64,000 nt of DNA from a virus (IMGVR_UViG_3300005613_000019:33992-97991), one strand, 5' to 3'; shown: positions 43,542 to 51,512, counted from the stretch's first letter. A program made the numbers and translations. The notes: a model not told the origin generated them from the sequence alone.

Positions 43542-43757
43542 ATGATTGATAATAGTAGATCAGTAATCAGAAATACTATAGGCTATGGCGATAATATTTC
43601 TAAAAATTTGTATAATAGATCTATTTTAGAAGAAAGACTAAGTAATCTTAAAGCTTCTATAGATTTATATATTGCTAACGGTATTGGATCTAACTTTATA
43701 GCGTCTTGGATGAATGAGGTTATTAAAATTGAAAGAGAATTGAAATATGGAAGATAA
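43542..43757 (+). CDS. Small helical protein
   Basis: 71 residues, helical (RSILEERLSNLKASIDLYIA). ATG after GAGGAGTAATTAA. Overlaps the next gene by 11 bases. No family. Confidence 0.5.
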   Translation: MIDNSRSVIRNTIGYGDNISKNLYNRSILEERLSNLKASIDLYIANGIGSNFIASWMNEVIKIERELKYGR

Positions 43758-44010
43758 GAAGTTTTTACCGTCTGCTATAGAGTATCAAATGCTGGAAGAT
43801 CATATTATGGGGACCAATTTAGATCTAATTCCATATTATCCTAGTTATCCTCCTTTAGAAAAATATAAACCTTGGTGGGAGCCTTTTAATCCCAATATTG
43901 AACCTTATGTTGATAGTACCGGAACTAGTGATACTATAAAATTAAAGCCTTGTTCTACTGATTGTTCTGATTGTTCTAAATGTCTTTATGAAAAAAATGA
44001 AAAAAGTTAA
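43747..44010 (+). CDS. Pro/Tyr-rich protein with Cys-rich tail
   Basis: 87 residues. A Pro/Tyr-rich middle (YYPSYPPLEKYKPWWEPF) and CSTDCSDCSKC near the end, similar in style to the tail of the protein at 42680. Unknown function. Confidence 0.5.
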   Translation: MEDKKFLPSAIEYQMLEDHIMGTNLDLIPYYPSYPPLEKYKPWWEPFNPNIEPYVDSTGTSDTIKLKPCSTDCSDCSKCLYEKNEKS

Positions 44011-44026
44011 TATAAAGGAGTTGTTT

Positions 44027-44239
44027 ATGAGGAGAGTTTTAGTATATAAAGAAACTAATAATAAATATTTTGAGGCATATGAAGGATGGTTTCATCAATG
44101 GGTATATCCTGAAAATTTAGTGTATGCACTTGTTGAAAGATCTAATGGTAATATTGATATGGTTAAATTAAATTTAATTAAGTTTTTAGATACTCCAACT
44201 ATTAATGTAGTGGAAGAGAGGTCTGAAAGGCATTATTAA
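44027..44239 (+). CDS. Hypothetical protein
   Basis: 70 residues from the ATG at 44027, chosen because AAAGGAG lies 7 bases upstream. Looks like a small beta-barrel (VLVYKETNNKYFEAYEGWFH). No family. Confidence 0.5.
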   Translation: MRRVLVYKETNNKYFEAYEGWFHQWVYPENLVYALVERSNGNIDMVKLNLIKFLDTPTINVVEERSERHY

Positions 44240-44241
44240 AA

Positions 44242-44421
44242 ATGAGTAATAATAGTAATAGTGGCAATATTGGTTTAGGTGGAGTTTTATTTATTGTCTT
44301 TTTAGTTTTAAAATTGACAGGTATCATTTCGTGGTCGTGGTGGTGGGTAACTTCTCCGCTTTGGATAAGTTTTATTATTATTTTTATTATTGCTGCTATT
44401 TCAGCTTTAGTTATTAAATAG
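44242..44421 (+). CDS. Transmembrane Fragile-X-F-like small protein
   Basis: 59 residues. GGVLFIVFLVLKLTGIISWS followed by WWWVTSPLWIS and a second hydrophobic helix match the short two-TM phage/plasmid proteins often annotated as transmembrane Fragile-X-F. Role unknown. Three bases after the preceding stop. Confidence 0.7.
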   Translation: MSNNSNSGNIGLGGVLFIVFLVLKLTGIISWSWWWVTSPLWISFIIIFIIAAISALVIK

Positions 44422-44439
44422 TTTTATCGAGGACTTAAA

Positions 44440-44637
44440 ATGAAGAATTTAAAAAAAGAAGTAAGGGATAAGGTTGTGGATCAGGTTTGGGTTCAGATTG
44501 GGGATCATTTTATGGATCTGGTTTGGTGGCAGGTTAAGGAGCAACTTTGGGGGCCGATTTGGGATCATGTTAGGTGGCAGGTTTTGGATTGTGTTAAGGA
44601 GCATATTTGGGATCAACTAAAGCAGGATTTAAAATGA
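44440..44637 (+). CDS. xxQV tetrapeptide-repeat protein, plus array copy 1
   Basis: 65 residues. Leader MKNLKKEVRDKVVDQV, then a 4-residue repeat with Val (or Ile/Leu) every fourth position, often preceded by Gln, and Trp frequent at the variable sites (WWQVKEQLWGPIWDHV). The 12-bp DNA period is visible. TGA overlaps the ATG of copy 2 (ATGA, 44634-44637). No known family is claimed; likely an amphipathic helix with a Val/Trp stripe. Confidence 0.65.
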   Translation: MKNLKKEVRDKVVDQVWVQIGDHFMDLVWWQVKEQLWGPIWDHVRWQVLDCVKEHIWDQLKQDLK

Positions 44638-44807
44638 AGAATTTAAAAAAAGAAATAAGGGATAAGGTTGTGGATCAGGTTTGGGTTCAGATTGGGGATC
44701 ATGTTAGGTTTCATGTTACGGATCTGGTTTGGTGGCAGGTTAAGGAGCAGGTTTGGCGTCAGGTCGGCCAAGTCCTCGGGGATCAACTAAAGGATGATTT
44801 AAAATGA
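44634..44807 (+). CDS. xxQV tetrapeptide-repeat protein, plus array copy 2
   Basis: 57 residues. Leader identical to copy 4 for 20 codons (MKNLKKEIRDKVVDQVWVQI), then shorter and diverged repeats (VRFHVTDLVWWQV). ATGA overlaps at both ends show translational coupling along the array. Confidence 0.65.
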   Translation: MKNLKKEIRDKVVDQVWVQIGDHVRFHVTDLVWWQVKEQVWRQVGQVLGDQLKDDLK

Positions 44808-44977
44808 AGAATCTAAAAAAAGAAATAAAAGATCAAGTTTGGGATAAGACTAGGGAGCAGGTTTTTGAGCAGGTTTGTTATCCGGTTAAGGAATATGTTT
44901 GGGATCAGACTTGTGGGACGGTTTGTAGGGAGGTTAGGTGGCGGGTTAGGGAGCAACTAAAGAATAATTTCAGATGA
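44804..44977 (+). CDS. xxQV tetrapeptide-repeat protein, plus array copy 3
   Basis: 57 residues, MKNLKKEIKDQVWDKTREQV followed by more degenerate repeats with Cys and Thr (EQVCYPVKEYVWDQTCGTV). Overlaps both neighbours by ATGA. The most diverged plus-strand copy. Confidence 0.65.
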   Translation: MKNLKKEIKDQVWDKTREQVFEQVCYPVKEYVWDQTCGTVCREVRWRVREQLKNNFR

Positions 44978-45162
44978 AGAATTTAAAAAAAGAAATAAGG
45001 GATAAGGTTGTGGATCAGGTTTGGGTTCAGATTGAGGATCATGTTACGGATCTGGTTAGGTGGCAGGTTAAGGAGCAACTTTGGGGGCTGATTTGGGATC
45101 ATGTTAGGTGGCAGGTTTTGTGGCATGTCTGGTTTAAACTAGAAGATCAACTAAAGGAGTGA
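44974..45162 (+). CDS. xxQV tetrapeptide-repeat protein, plus array copy 4
   Basis: 62 residues. Starts as copy 2 and continues as copy 1 (WWQVKEQLWG-type block), so it looks like a product of recombination between copies. Last of the plus array, followed by a separate RBS for the next gene. Confidence 0.65.
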   Translation: MKNLKKEIRDKVVDQVWVQIEDHVTDLVRWQVKEQLWGLIWDHVRWQVLWHVWFKLEDQLKE

Positions 45163-45169
45163 TTATTAA

Positions 45170-45418
45170 ATGAAAACAAATAAATTTAATAATATAACTG
45201 AGCTTGGTAATTACATTATTTTAAAAACGCTATCTAAAGCCTTATACGAAAAAAATATAATTGAAATAGAATTAAGATATGCTTTTATAGCTGAAGATCT
45301 GTTAGACCTGTCTGAAGATGATAAAACAGAGCTTCATCACGAAATGTTATCTATACGGGCTGAGATAACTAATGAATTTGAAGGGAGGGCGTTAGCCCTC
45401 ATTAAAAAGGAGGGATAA
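45170..45418 (+). CDS. Hypothetical helical protein
   Basis: 82 residues, all helical (LSKALYEKNIIEIELRYAFI), no motif. AAGGAG site for the next gene lies inside its end. Confidence 0.5.
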   Translation: MKTNKFNNITELGNYIILKTLSKALYEKNIIEIELRYAFIAEDLLDLSEDDKTELHHEMLSIRAEITNEFEGRALALIKKEG

Positions 45419-45802
45419 TTGAATTTGTTTTCATTTTTTAAAAAGAAACCTAAACGCTGTCTTGAACAAAGAATATTGATGCTTGAAGCAAGCATCAATA
45501 TTCTGGATGAATCTATTGTAGAGATTAGAAAACATCTTAAACAACTAGAAGACGATGTTCCAATTACTAAAGAATTTGCTGAGTTAATTAAAAATCAATT
45601 TTCTAGCATAGTTGATAACTTTTCAATTATTAAAGAAACGTCAGAATCTACAATACCTTCTATAAACTCACATAAGGAGGCTATAGAGTTATTGGCTGCC
45701 CAAACAGAAATGAACACTATGTTACTAATTCAGTTGACTAAATCTCTTTTAGATGGTAATATAATTACTGAGGACGATGTAAAACCTCAACAGTTAAATT
45801 AA
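45419..45802 (+). CDS. Coiled-coil protein
   Basis: 127 residues with a TTG start after AAGGAGGGATAA. Hydrophobic/basic start (NLFSFFKKKPKR) then long amphipathic helices. A perfect 16-bp hairpin (45470-45504) is inside. Function unknown. Confidence 0.5.
   Translation: MNLFSFFKKKPKRCLEQRILMLEASINILDESIVEIRKHLKQLEDDVPITKEFAELIKNQFSSIVDNFSIIKETSESTIPSINSHKEAIELLAAQTEMNTMLLIQLTKSLLDGNIITEDDVKPQQLN
45470..45504. repeat. Hairpin, 16-bp arms, 3-nt loop, intragenic
   Basis: Perfect inverted repeat in the coiled-coil gene at 45419. Confidence 0.9.
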
Positions 45803-45821
45803 AATCTAAGGAGTTTAAAAA

Positions 45822-46478
45822 ATGGATCGAAGATCGTATGAAGTTTATGTAAGTCTTAGTAGTATAGATAAAAAAGTAGCAGAAGATTTTTTATACAAAA
45901 CTTTACAATATCAAATACTCAGATTTATGATGGATGATATACGATCAATCCTCAATATAGATTCTAACGAATCTATATTGAGGGCAGTCAAGGAGGTAGC
46001 CAAACATCTTAATAAAGAACTTGACAAAACTAACCAGCTTGAGAGGTATACTCAAACTGGTGAAATTAGTAAAGCTTCTATAGATAAAGTTGTTAAAACT
46101 GTTGAAGAGGGTGTATCAGAAGAGAGGATGCCTAAAGAGGTGAAGACACCAGAATCTGGTGTCTTCACTTATAATGTTAAGAAGCCTTATGAGAGTAGTA
46201 AGATAAAGTATAAAGACGGTAAAGTTAAAAATAATAAAATATATAATATTAATAAAAATAGAAAAGATATTATAGATGAACTAGAGGACTTAGGTGTAGA
46301 ATATAGGATAAAAGATAGTACTCGTAGATTGCAGAGACGGCTAGATAGATTTAAAAGCAGGAGAAAAGAAGACAAAAAACCTGAAAAAGATAAAATAATA
46401 GAAGACTTCATTAATAATAAGAAATCTTACCATGTAGAATCGGAACATAAGAAAAACATAATAAGAGGGTGGAATTAA
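45822..46478 (+). CDS. Hypothetical basic protein
   Basis: 218 residues. N-terminal helical domain (1-90), then a very Lys/Arg-rich disordered C-terminal half (RRLQRRLDRFKSRRKEDKK), as in nucleic-acid binding tails. Ends one base before the radical SAM gene and is probably co-expressed with it. Hairpins at 45950 and 46140. Confidence 0.5.
   Translation: MDRRSYEVYVSLSSIDKKVAEDFLYKTLQYQILRFMMDDIRSILNIDSNESILRAVKEVAKHLNKELDKTNQLERYTQTGEISKASIDKVVKTVEEGVSEERMPKEVKTPESGVFTYNVKKPYESSKIKYKDGKVKNNKIYNINKNRKDIIDELEDLGVEYRIKDSTRRLQRRLDRFKSRRKEDKKPEKDKIIEDFINNKKSYHVESEHKKNIIRGWN
45950..45983. repeat. Hairpin, 15-bp arms, 4-nt loop, intragenic
   Basis: Perfect inverted repeat in the gene at 45822; a second at 46140-46168 (14-bp arms). 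Confidence 0.9.
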
Positions 46479-46479
46479 T

Positions 46480-47442
46480 ATGAGACTTGAAGACATAGGA
46501 TTTTATACGCTTTCAGATGATCGTGCTATTAATGTAAGCTTAAAAACTCCTTTATCTAGGTGTGAGTTAATATTAACTGATGCTTGTAATTTTAAATGTC
46601 CTTATTGTAGGGGCTTAAGATCTGATTGTAAGGGTACTATGCCTTTTGAAAAGGCATCGAGTGTTGTTAAATATTGGACAGATGAAAATTTAATTAATAT
46701 ACGATTTTCAGGAGGTGAGCCTACCTTATATAAGCGTTTATCTGATTTAGTTAGCCAGGCTAGAGACAATGGAGTTAAGAGGATTGCTGTATCTACTAAT
46801 GGGTCTGCAAACTGGAATAAATACAGTGAATTAATTGATGCGGGTGTTAATGACTTTTCAATTTCGTTAGATGGGTGCTGTGCTTCTGTAGGTGATATAA
46901 TGGCTGGAGGTATTTCTGGAGCCTGGGATAGGGTTATTGAAAATATCATGAAAATATCTTCTAAAACATATTGTTCTGTAGGTATGGTCTTTACAGAAGA
47001 TAACATACATGATTGTTTGAATTCTGTAAAGTTTGCAGATTCTTTAGGCGTATCTGATATTAGAGTTATTCCTAGTGCTCAATATAATAAGGCTTTAAAT
47101 GCTTTAGCTGAATTAGGAAAAGATTTTTTAACGAAATATCCTATTTTGAATTATCGTATTAATAATATTAAAGAGGGTAGGCATGTTAGAGGAATTCCTA
47201 AAGGAAATAAAGATAGATGTTGGTTAGCTTTAGATGATATGGCTATCTCTGGTAACTGGAATTTTCCTTGTATTATCCATCTACGTGAAGGTGGAAATCC
47301 TGTAGGTAAAATAGGACCTAATATGAGAGAAGAAAGATTGGCTTGGTTAAAAAGTCATGAACCTTGGAAAGATCCAATTTGTAAAAATAATTGTTTAGAC
47401 GTATGTATTGATCATAATAAAACTGCGTCGTTATATAAATGA
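46480..47442 (+). CDS. Radical SAM protein with extra C-terminal Cys cluster
   Basis: 320 residues. CNFKCPYC (Cys36, 40, 43) binds the catalytic 4Fe-4S cluster; SGGEPTL (77-83) is the AdoMet amino-group motif. The C-terminal region has DRCWLALDDMAISGNW, FPC and CKNNCLDVC, like a SPASM/twitch auxiliary cluster site. Such enzymes often modify peptides. Four small repeat peptides are encoded 1.3 kb upstream on the same strand. Substrate unknown. Confidence 0.8.
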   Translation: MRLEDIGFYTLSDDRAINVSLKTPLSRCELILTDACNFKCPYCRGLRSDCKGTMPFEKASSVVKYWTDENLINIRFSGGEPTLYKRLSDLVSQARDNGVKRIAVSTNGSANWNKYSELIDAGVNDFSISLDGCCASVGDIMAGGISGAWDRVIENIMKISSKTYCSVGMVFTEDNIHDCLNSVKFADSLGVSDIRVIPSAQYNKALNALAELGKDFLTKYPILNYRINNIKEGRHVRGIPKGNKDRCWLALDDMAISGNWNFPCIIHLREGGNPVGKIGPNMREERLAWLKSHEPWKDPICKNNCLDVCIDHNKTASLYK

Positions 47443-47463
47443 CTTTTAATGAAAGGATTTATT

Positions 47464-47598
47464 ATGTCAGAAGACCAAGAATTAAAACAAATTATTAAAG
47501 AATGTAAACAATCAGATTGGAGGTTTTTAATAGGAATCTTAGCTACGGTAGCTTTAGCAGTTGTTTGGGTTTATTTTTTATTAAATCCCATATTTTAA
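47464..47598 (+). CDS. Small single-TM protein
   Basis: 44 residues: polar N-terminus (MSEDQELKQIIKECKQSDWR) and one TM helix to the end. RBS AAAGGA 6 bases before the ATG. Tail overlaps the convergent gene at 47581 by 18 bases. Confidence 0.6.
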   Translation: MSEDQELKQIIKECKQSDWRFLIGILATVALAVVWVYFLLNPIF

Positions 47599-47853
47599 TA
47601 ATTTATCTAGTTCTTCTATTACACCTTTAATTGCATCTTGTCTAATTCCTACAGCCTCCCATAGCTCTTCTAGCTTCTCTAAATTAAAACGTGACCTGTA
47701 CCTCTTACTCGGCGGACATAAGTATACAGCAACCCGTGAACAGGCTTCTGGTAGATCTTTTTCAAGTATTTTGCTGAATGCTTCTTTGAGGTCTAGTAGA
47801 GAACGGCTTTGAATGGCTTGGTTTAACAAATTTATTTGTTTTTTATCAAGCAA
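47581..47853 (-). CDS. Hypothetical helical protein
   Basis: 90 residues, TTG start (47851-47853) after AAGGATTAAAAA. Helical with a CPPSKRYRSRFNLEKLEELW segment. Coupled to the YkgJ gene (3-base gap). Confidence 0.5.
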   Translation of the reverse strand: MLDKKQINLLNQAIQSRSLLDLKEAFSKILEKDLPEACSRVAVYLCPPSKRYRSRFNLEKLEELWEAVGIRQDAIKGVIEELDKLLKYGI

Positions 47854-47856
47854 TTT

Positions 47857-48177
47857 TTAATCCTTTTCTAATGACTTTGGTATTTCTAATATCTGATAAG
47901 GTTGTGCATGTTCTTCGAACACGCATCCCTTTAACACTATTACGTCTTCAAGATGCTCCGAATCAAACCTTCGACAAAGCTCAGGTTTGTGGTCATGTAT
48001 AGAACATTTATTATTTTTTAGGTGTGGACAAGGATTATATTGAATTAAAATGTTTTTCTCTGGCAATACTTCGAAACCTCTGGTTTCGAAGTATTGCTTT
48101 AGGTCTTTATCGAAGTCAGACGATATTTGAAATACTAGATATTTACAACATCTCCCACATTGTTTACACTTAAGCAT
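47857..48177 (-). CDS. YkgJ-family Cys-cluster protein
   Basis: 106 residues. CKQCGRCCKYLVF (4-16), CPHLKNNKCSIHDHKPELCRRF (split across 50-71) and GCVF form the Cys signature of the YkgJ/Fe-Zn chelating family. Biochemical role of the family is uncertain. Perfect 16-bp hairpin at 48063-48097. Confidence 0.75.
   Translation of the reverse strand: MLKCKQCGRCCKYLVFQISSDFDKDLKQYFETRGFEVLPEKNILIQYNPCPHLKNNKCSIHDHKPELCRRFDSEHLEDVIVLKGCVFEEHAQPYQILEIPKSLEKD
48063..48097. repeat. Hairpin, 16-bp arms, 3-nt loop, intragenic
   Basis: Perfect inverted repeat in the YkgJ-family gene. Confidence 0.9.
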
Positions 48178-48184
48178 CTAAAAA

Positions 48185-48910
48185 TTATTCAGGTATCTGA
48201 CAAGTTGTTAAAACATTACTAGGCAAAGCATCTATTAAATGAGTATGCAACTCAATTGCAGGAATAAGGAGCGAGACACCCTGGTGTCTCGCTCCTATGG
48301 CCTGATTAATACCTATAACTTTACCGTTCCTATCAATCGTAGGACCTCCACTCATGCCTGGATTTAAATGGTTGTCTACTTGTATCCATTTAAATTTATT
48401 TGAAGAATTTAGTTGGTATTCTGTTGAAGATACTACACCCTCTGTTAATGAAAAGTTAAAAGGCCAAGGATGTCCTAAACTTAAAATATGTTCTCCTCGT
48501 TCTACTTTTCTATAAAATTCAAACTCAAGAAAAGGTAAAGCATGTGCCTTTATTTTTAAAATTGCAACGTCAAATTCTGGTAAAAGTACCTTTTTAACAA
48601 CCTCATAAGAACTACCGTTTTCAAACGTTACTTTAATTAACGGATCTATCAACTTTAAAGTTGAAACTATAACATGTACATTAGTTAATAAATACCCGTC
48701 AGATGTAATTACAAAACCTGTACCTATTGAGTATAGTTCTGGTGTTCCTGTAACGGACTCAAATACCTTTATTAAGCAAACGGATTGCATAGCCTTTTCA
48801 GCTACTACGGTCCATTCGGGGTTTACATTTACTTGAGGCATCGGTAAACACCCGTTTAATGAGAAAAGTAAAAAAATTGATAGGATTAAGGATGAGTTTA
48901 AATATTTCAT
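48185..48910 (-). CDS. Lipoprotein trypsin-like serine protease (DegP/HtrA type)
   Basis: 241 residues. Lipobox LNGC (Cys21). Catalytic triad: TNVHV (His79), FDVAIL (Asp114), NPGMSGGP (Ser187), the HtrA order and motifs, without a PDZ domain. Predicted to be lipid-anchored in the host envelope. Role in infection is open: superinfection exclusion, degradation of envelope proteins or virion processing are guesses. Hairpin 48267-48296 inside. Confidence 0.8.
   Translation of the reverse strand: MKYLNSSLILSIFLLFSLNGCLPMPQVNVNPEWTVVAEKAMQSVCLIKVFESVTGTPELYSIGTGFVITSDGYLLTNVHVIVSTLKLIDPLIKVTFENGSSYEVVKKVLLPEFDVAILKIKAHALPFLEFEFYRKVERGEHILSLGHPWPFNFSLTEGVVSSTEYQLNSSNKFKWIQVDNHLNPGMSGGPTIDRNGKVIGINQAIGARHQGVSLLIPAIELHTHLIDALPSNVLTTCQIPE
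48267..48296. repeat. Hairpin, 14-bp arms, 2-nt spacer, intragenic
   Basis: Perfect GC-rich inverted repeat in the lipoprotein protease gene. Confidence 0.9.
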
Positions 48911-48985
48911 AAAAACTCCTTTTGCAGGTAATGTAAAAACATTATACTATAATATACGGAGTTTTTATTAAAGTAATAAATAAAT

Positions 48986-49288
48986 TTATAAGGATTTAAG
49001 TATATTTTTAATATCTTCATCTACTTTAGGGTCTTCTAACATATCATTTATTAGGTTTTTAGCACCCTCAAACTTAATTGATACGTTATTTATCGGTGGT
49101 TTGTCGAATTTAGCTTCTAGGGTTACTAGATTGATTGTAAGTTCAGTAGGGCTAAGATCTTTCATAGTTTCTATAGCCATTTTATAAGCTAACTCTTTTA
49201 AAGCTTTTTGATTTCCTAAAAATATAGACCATCTTCCTAAGAAAAATACTATTATAAAAATAATACATATAAATAGAGTATTAAACAT
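48986..49288 (-). CDS. Membrane-anchored hypothetical protein
   Basis: 100 residues, one N-terminal TM helix (about 3-24), then a helical domain. Starts 2 bases from the stop of the upstream gene. No family. Confidence 0.5.
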   Translation of the reverse strand: MFNTLFICIIFIIVFFLGRWSIFLGNQKALKELAYKMAIETMKDLSPTELTINLVTLEAKFDKPPINNVSIKFEGAKNLINDMLEDPKVDEDIKNILKSL

Positions 49289-49289
49289 A

Positions 49290-49490
49290 TTAGCTCCTTT
49301 TTTCTACGTCTTTAGGACACTCTGGGGGGTTTTCTGTTTTTTGATAGATAAGACCCGCTATAAAATAATCTCCATCCTTATATCTGTGTATTTCAGGTCT
49401 ATTATGTATATATCTAGCCGTCCAGACCCAATACCATCCAAAATCCTTTTTTTCTACTTTTTTGTTTTTTAAATACATAAAAGCTTTCAT
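49290..49490 (-). CDS. Hypothetical small aromatic protein
   Basis: 66 residues with FGWYWVWTARYIHNRPEIHR. Similar in style to the Trp-rich protein at 35261. ATG after AAAGGAATTAAT. Confidence 0.5.
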   Translation of the reverse strand: MKAFMYLKNKKVEKKDFGWYWVWTARYIHNRPEIHRYKDGDYFIAGLIYQKTENPPECPKDVEKRS

Positions 49491-49517
49491 TATTAATTCC
49501 TTTCTTTTTAAATTATA

Positions 49518-49976
49518 TTAGTCAGTTATAATTACTCTCTCTTTAGGCCAATAAGGTAAAATCTTCTCCATTCGGTTTTTCATTCTTTTTATAGATTTAA
49601 AAGGAACGCTATGCACGTTCCGTTGCATAGCGTTCTCTACACTACACTCACATCGAACTATATCAATGTCGTCTGTATGATTCATATAAATTTGAGCATA
49701 TCGAATATAAGGCGACATTTCATGGAGCCTTATATTCGTATTATCTACTATTAACAATCCTATAATAGGATTTTTTAAAGAGTTAATAAACTTTTTGTAA
49801 CAATATTTGTGAGCTTGATCTAGTTTAGATGGATCAAAATTATAATTACAATTAGTATCAATAAAAAAGTCATCTGCGGAGCAGATGACTTTTGCATAAC
49901 CACTCGTAGGCTCAAGTTTATAAATATACGTAGACTTACCCGATCCAGGGATGCCCCTCATAATTACAATTTTCAT
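49518..49976 (-). CDS. Polynucleotide kinase-like P-loop kinase
   Basis: 152 residues. GIPGSGKST (8-16), ICSADDFF, LDQAHKYC, VDNTNIR and RNVHSVP match the AAA_33/N4BP2-type kinase family, relatives of the T4 Pnk kinase domain. It likely phosphorylates 5' ends of RNA or DNA; no phosphatase domain. May work with the RNA ligase at 33528. Hairpins at 49604, 49702 and 49865. Confidence 0.75.
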   Translation of the reverse strand: MKIVIMRGIPGSGKSTYIYKLEPTSGYAKVICSADDFFIDTNCNYNFDPSKLDQAHKYCYKKFINSLKNPIIGLLIVDNTNIRLHEMSPYIRYAQIYMNHTDDIDIVRCECSVENAMQRNVHSVPFKSIKRMKNRMEKILPYWPKERVIITD

Positions 49977-50038
49977 ATTAATTCCTTTCTTTAAGTTACT
50001 CTACTATATTAAGATTAATTCCTATAGAAGTCAAGTAG

Positions 50039-50215
50039 CTATTTTAAAATATTATCTTTTAAGACTTGAAGAAGTGTAATATTCATGTGATCCCAAACTT
50101 GTATAAATACTTTATCGACAACGTAACCACATACTTTTAGTGAATATTTTGTTTTTATCGTTTCAACAATTTTATTTTTTTGGTTTAAAACTATATTCTT
50201 TTTTAAATTATTCAT
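50039..50215 (-). CDS. Diverged member of the xxQV family
   Basis: 58 residues. MNNLKKNIVLNQKNKIVETI resembles the MKNLKKE leader, and the end has FIQVWDHMNITLLQVLKDN. The repeat is otherwise worn. It is the last copy of the minus-strand group at 50-51 kb. Confidence 0.5.
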   Translation of the reverse strand: MNNLKKNIVLNQKNKIVETIKTKYSLKVCGYVVDKVFIQVWDHMNITLLQVLKDNILK

Positions 50216-50306
50216 ATGAAATTATTCTTTACTTAATCTTCTAAGTTAGACATAATCTCCCCCCAACCTGCCCCCCAACCTGCCACAAAATCTGATCCAA
50301 AACCTG

Positions 50307-50504
50307 TCACCTAACATGATCCCAAATCGGCCCCCAAAGTTGTTCCTTAACCTGCCACAAAATCTGCCACAAAATCTGATCCAAAACCTGTCCCCCAATC
50401 TGATTCCAAACCTGCCGCCTAACCTGCTCCTTAACCTGCTCCTTAACCTGATCCTTAACCTGATCCTCAATCTGATCTCTTATCTCTTCTTTTAAATTCT
50501 TCAT
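50307..50504 (-). CDS. xxQV-repeat protein, truncated by in-frame TGA
   Basis: 65 residues, MKNLKEEIRDQIEDQVKDQV..., ending where a TGA (50307-50309) replaces the TGG seen at the same place in plus copy 1 (DHVR/WQV). The repeat frame stays open beyond it for about 21 codons and then runs into a one-base frameshift before a remnant of the usual tail. Probably a decaying copy. Confidence 0.55.
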   Translation of the reverse strand: MKNLKEEIRDQIEDQVKDQVKEQVKEQVRRQVWNQIGGQVLDQILWQILWQVKEQLWGPIWDHVR

Positions 50505-50510
50505 CTGAAA

Positions 50511-50735
50511 TTATCCTTTAGTTGATTTTTTTAGATTCCCACTAACTTGCCGTAAAGCCTGATACCTAACCTGCTCCCAAACCTGCCGTAAAACCTGATA
50601 CCTAACCTGCCCCCAAACCTGCCGTAAAACCTGATACCTAACCTGCCCCCAAACCTGCCGTAAAACCTGATACCTAACCTGCCCCCAAACCTGCCGTAAA
50701 ACCTGATCTCTTATCTCTTCTTTTAAATTTTTCAT
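50511..50735 (-). CDS. xxQV-repeat protein with perfect 12-residue supra-repeats
   Basis: 74 residues. After MKNLKEEIRDQV the 12-residue block LRQVWGQVRYQV is repeated four times; the 36-bp DNA units are nearly identical, which points to recent expansion by unequal exchange. Ends SGNLKKSTKG. Confidence 0.65.
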   Translation of the reverse strand: MKNLKEEIRDQVLRQVWGQVRYQVLRQVWGQVRYQVLRQVWGQVRYQVLRQVWEQVRYQALRQVSGNLKKSTKG

Positions 50736-50801
50736 CTGAAATTATCCTTTAGTTGATTTTTTTAGATTCCCACTAACTTGCCGTAAAGCCTGATACCTAA
50801 C

Positions 50802-50966
50802 CTACTCCCAAATCTGCCGCCAAACCTGCTCCCAAACCTGCCGTAAAGCCTGATACCTAACCTGCTCCCAAACCTGCTCCCAAACCTGCCGTAAAACCTG
50901 ATACCTAACCTGCCCCCAAACCTGCCGTAAAACCTGATCTCTTATCTCTTCTTTTAAATTTTTCAT
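50802..50966 (-). CDS. xxQV-repeat protein with in-frame TAG
   Basis: 54 residues from the ATG at 50964-50966 to a TAG at 50802. The TAG stands at a Gln (CAG) position of the repeat; past it the frame continues VRYQALRQVSGNLKKSTKG to a TAA at 50742, giving exactly the same total length (225 bp) as the gene at 50511. A recent nonsense change or a suppressible stop. Confidence 0.55.
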   Translation of the reverse strand: MKNLKEEIRDQVLRQVWGQVRYQVLRQVWEQVWEQVRYQALRQVWEQVWRQIWE

Positions 50967-50967
50967 T

Positions 50968-51285
50968 TTATTTAGACTCTTTAAGAAGTCTGACCTTATT
51001 CTTAAGGTCAGACTCTCTATGATAAGCTTTTTCATAATCCATTAAATATTGATAAACTACAGGATTGTTATTTTTCATATTTTCTAAATGTCTCTCATCC
51101 CTTTTATACATTTTAGGATGACTTACATATCCGTAACTTGCCTCAGATACTGTTAATTTAAAAATTAAAAACTTTATTTTAAGATTTAATTTATAATATT
51201 CTTCTGCAATAGATACATGCTCTAAATTATTAATGTCAAATTTAACTCCGCATTTTGTAAAAATATCAGTATTTATGTTTTTCAC
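50968..51285 (-). CDS. Hypothetical helical protein
   Basis: 105 residues, helical, Lys rich (LDYEKAYHRESDLKNKVRLL). Its stop is next to the start of the xxQV gene at 50966. No family. Confidence 0.5.
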   Translation of the reverse strand: MKNINTDIFTKCGVKFDINNLEHVSIAEEYYKLNLKIKFLIFKLTVSEASYGYVSHPKMYKRDERHLENMKNNNPVVYQYLMDYEKAYHRESDLKNKVRLLKESK

Positions 51286-51287
51286 TT

Positions 51288-51494
51288 TTACTCCTCTTCA
51301 TTAATGTTCCAAGTTATAAAACCATCCTCTTCTTCTTCTTCTTCTTCTTCAAGTTCATATTTATAATTTTCAATATAAATACGAACTCTTTCTTTAATTT
51401 CTTCTTTGTCTTCAGTTTCTTCATGTATAAAAGGATATTGAAAAAGACCTTCCTCTCCTTCAATTTCGTCAAATAAATTAAATATCTTTACCAT
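51288..51494 (-). CDS. Acidic small protein with Glu run
   Basis: 68 residues with an eight-Glu tract encoded by a GAA/GAG triplet repeat (about 51333-51353), prone to length change. ATG after AAGGAGGAATCAGC. Function unknown; DNA mimicry is conceivable. Confidence 0.5.
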   Translation of the reverse strand: MVKIFNLFDEIEGEEGLFQYPFIHEETEDKEEIKERVRIYIENYKYELEEEEEEEEDGFITWNINEEE

Positions 51495-51512
51495 GCTGAT
51501 TCCTCCTTAATA

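Noticed and set aside
50246-50470. Arg/Gly-rich frame (RIRLRSRL repeats) overlapping an xxQV copy
   Set aside because: Out-of-frame reading of the 12-bp repeat; the MKNLK leader and RBS belong to the other frame.
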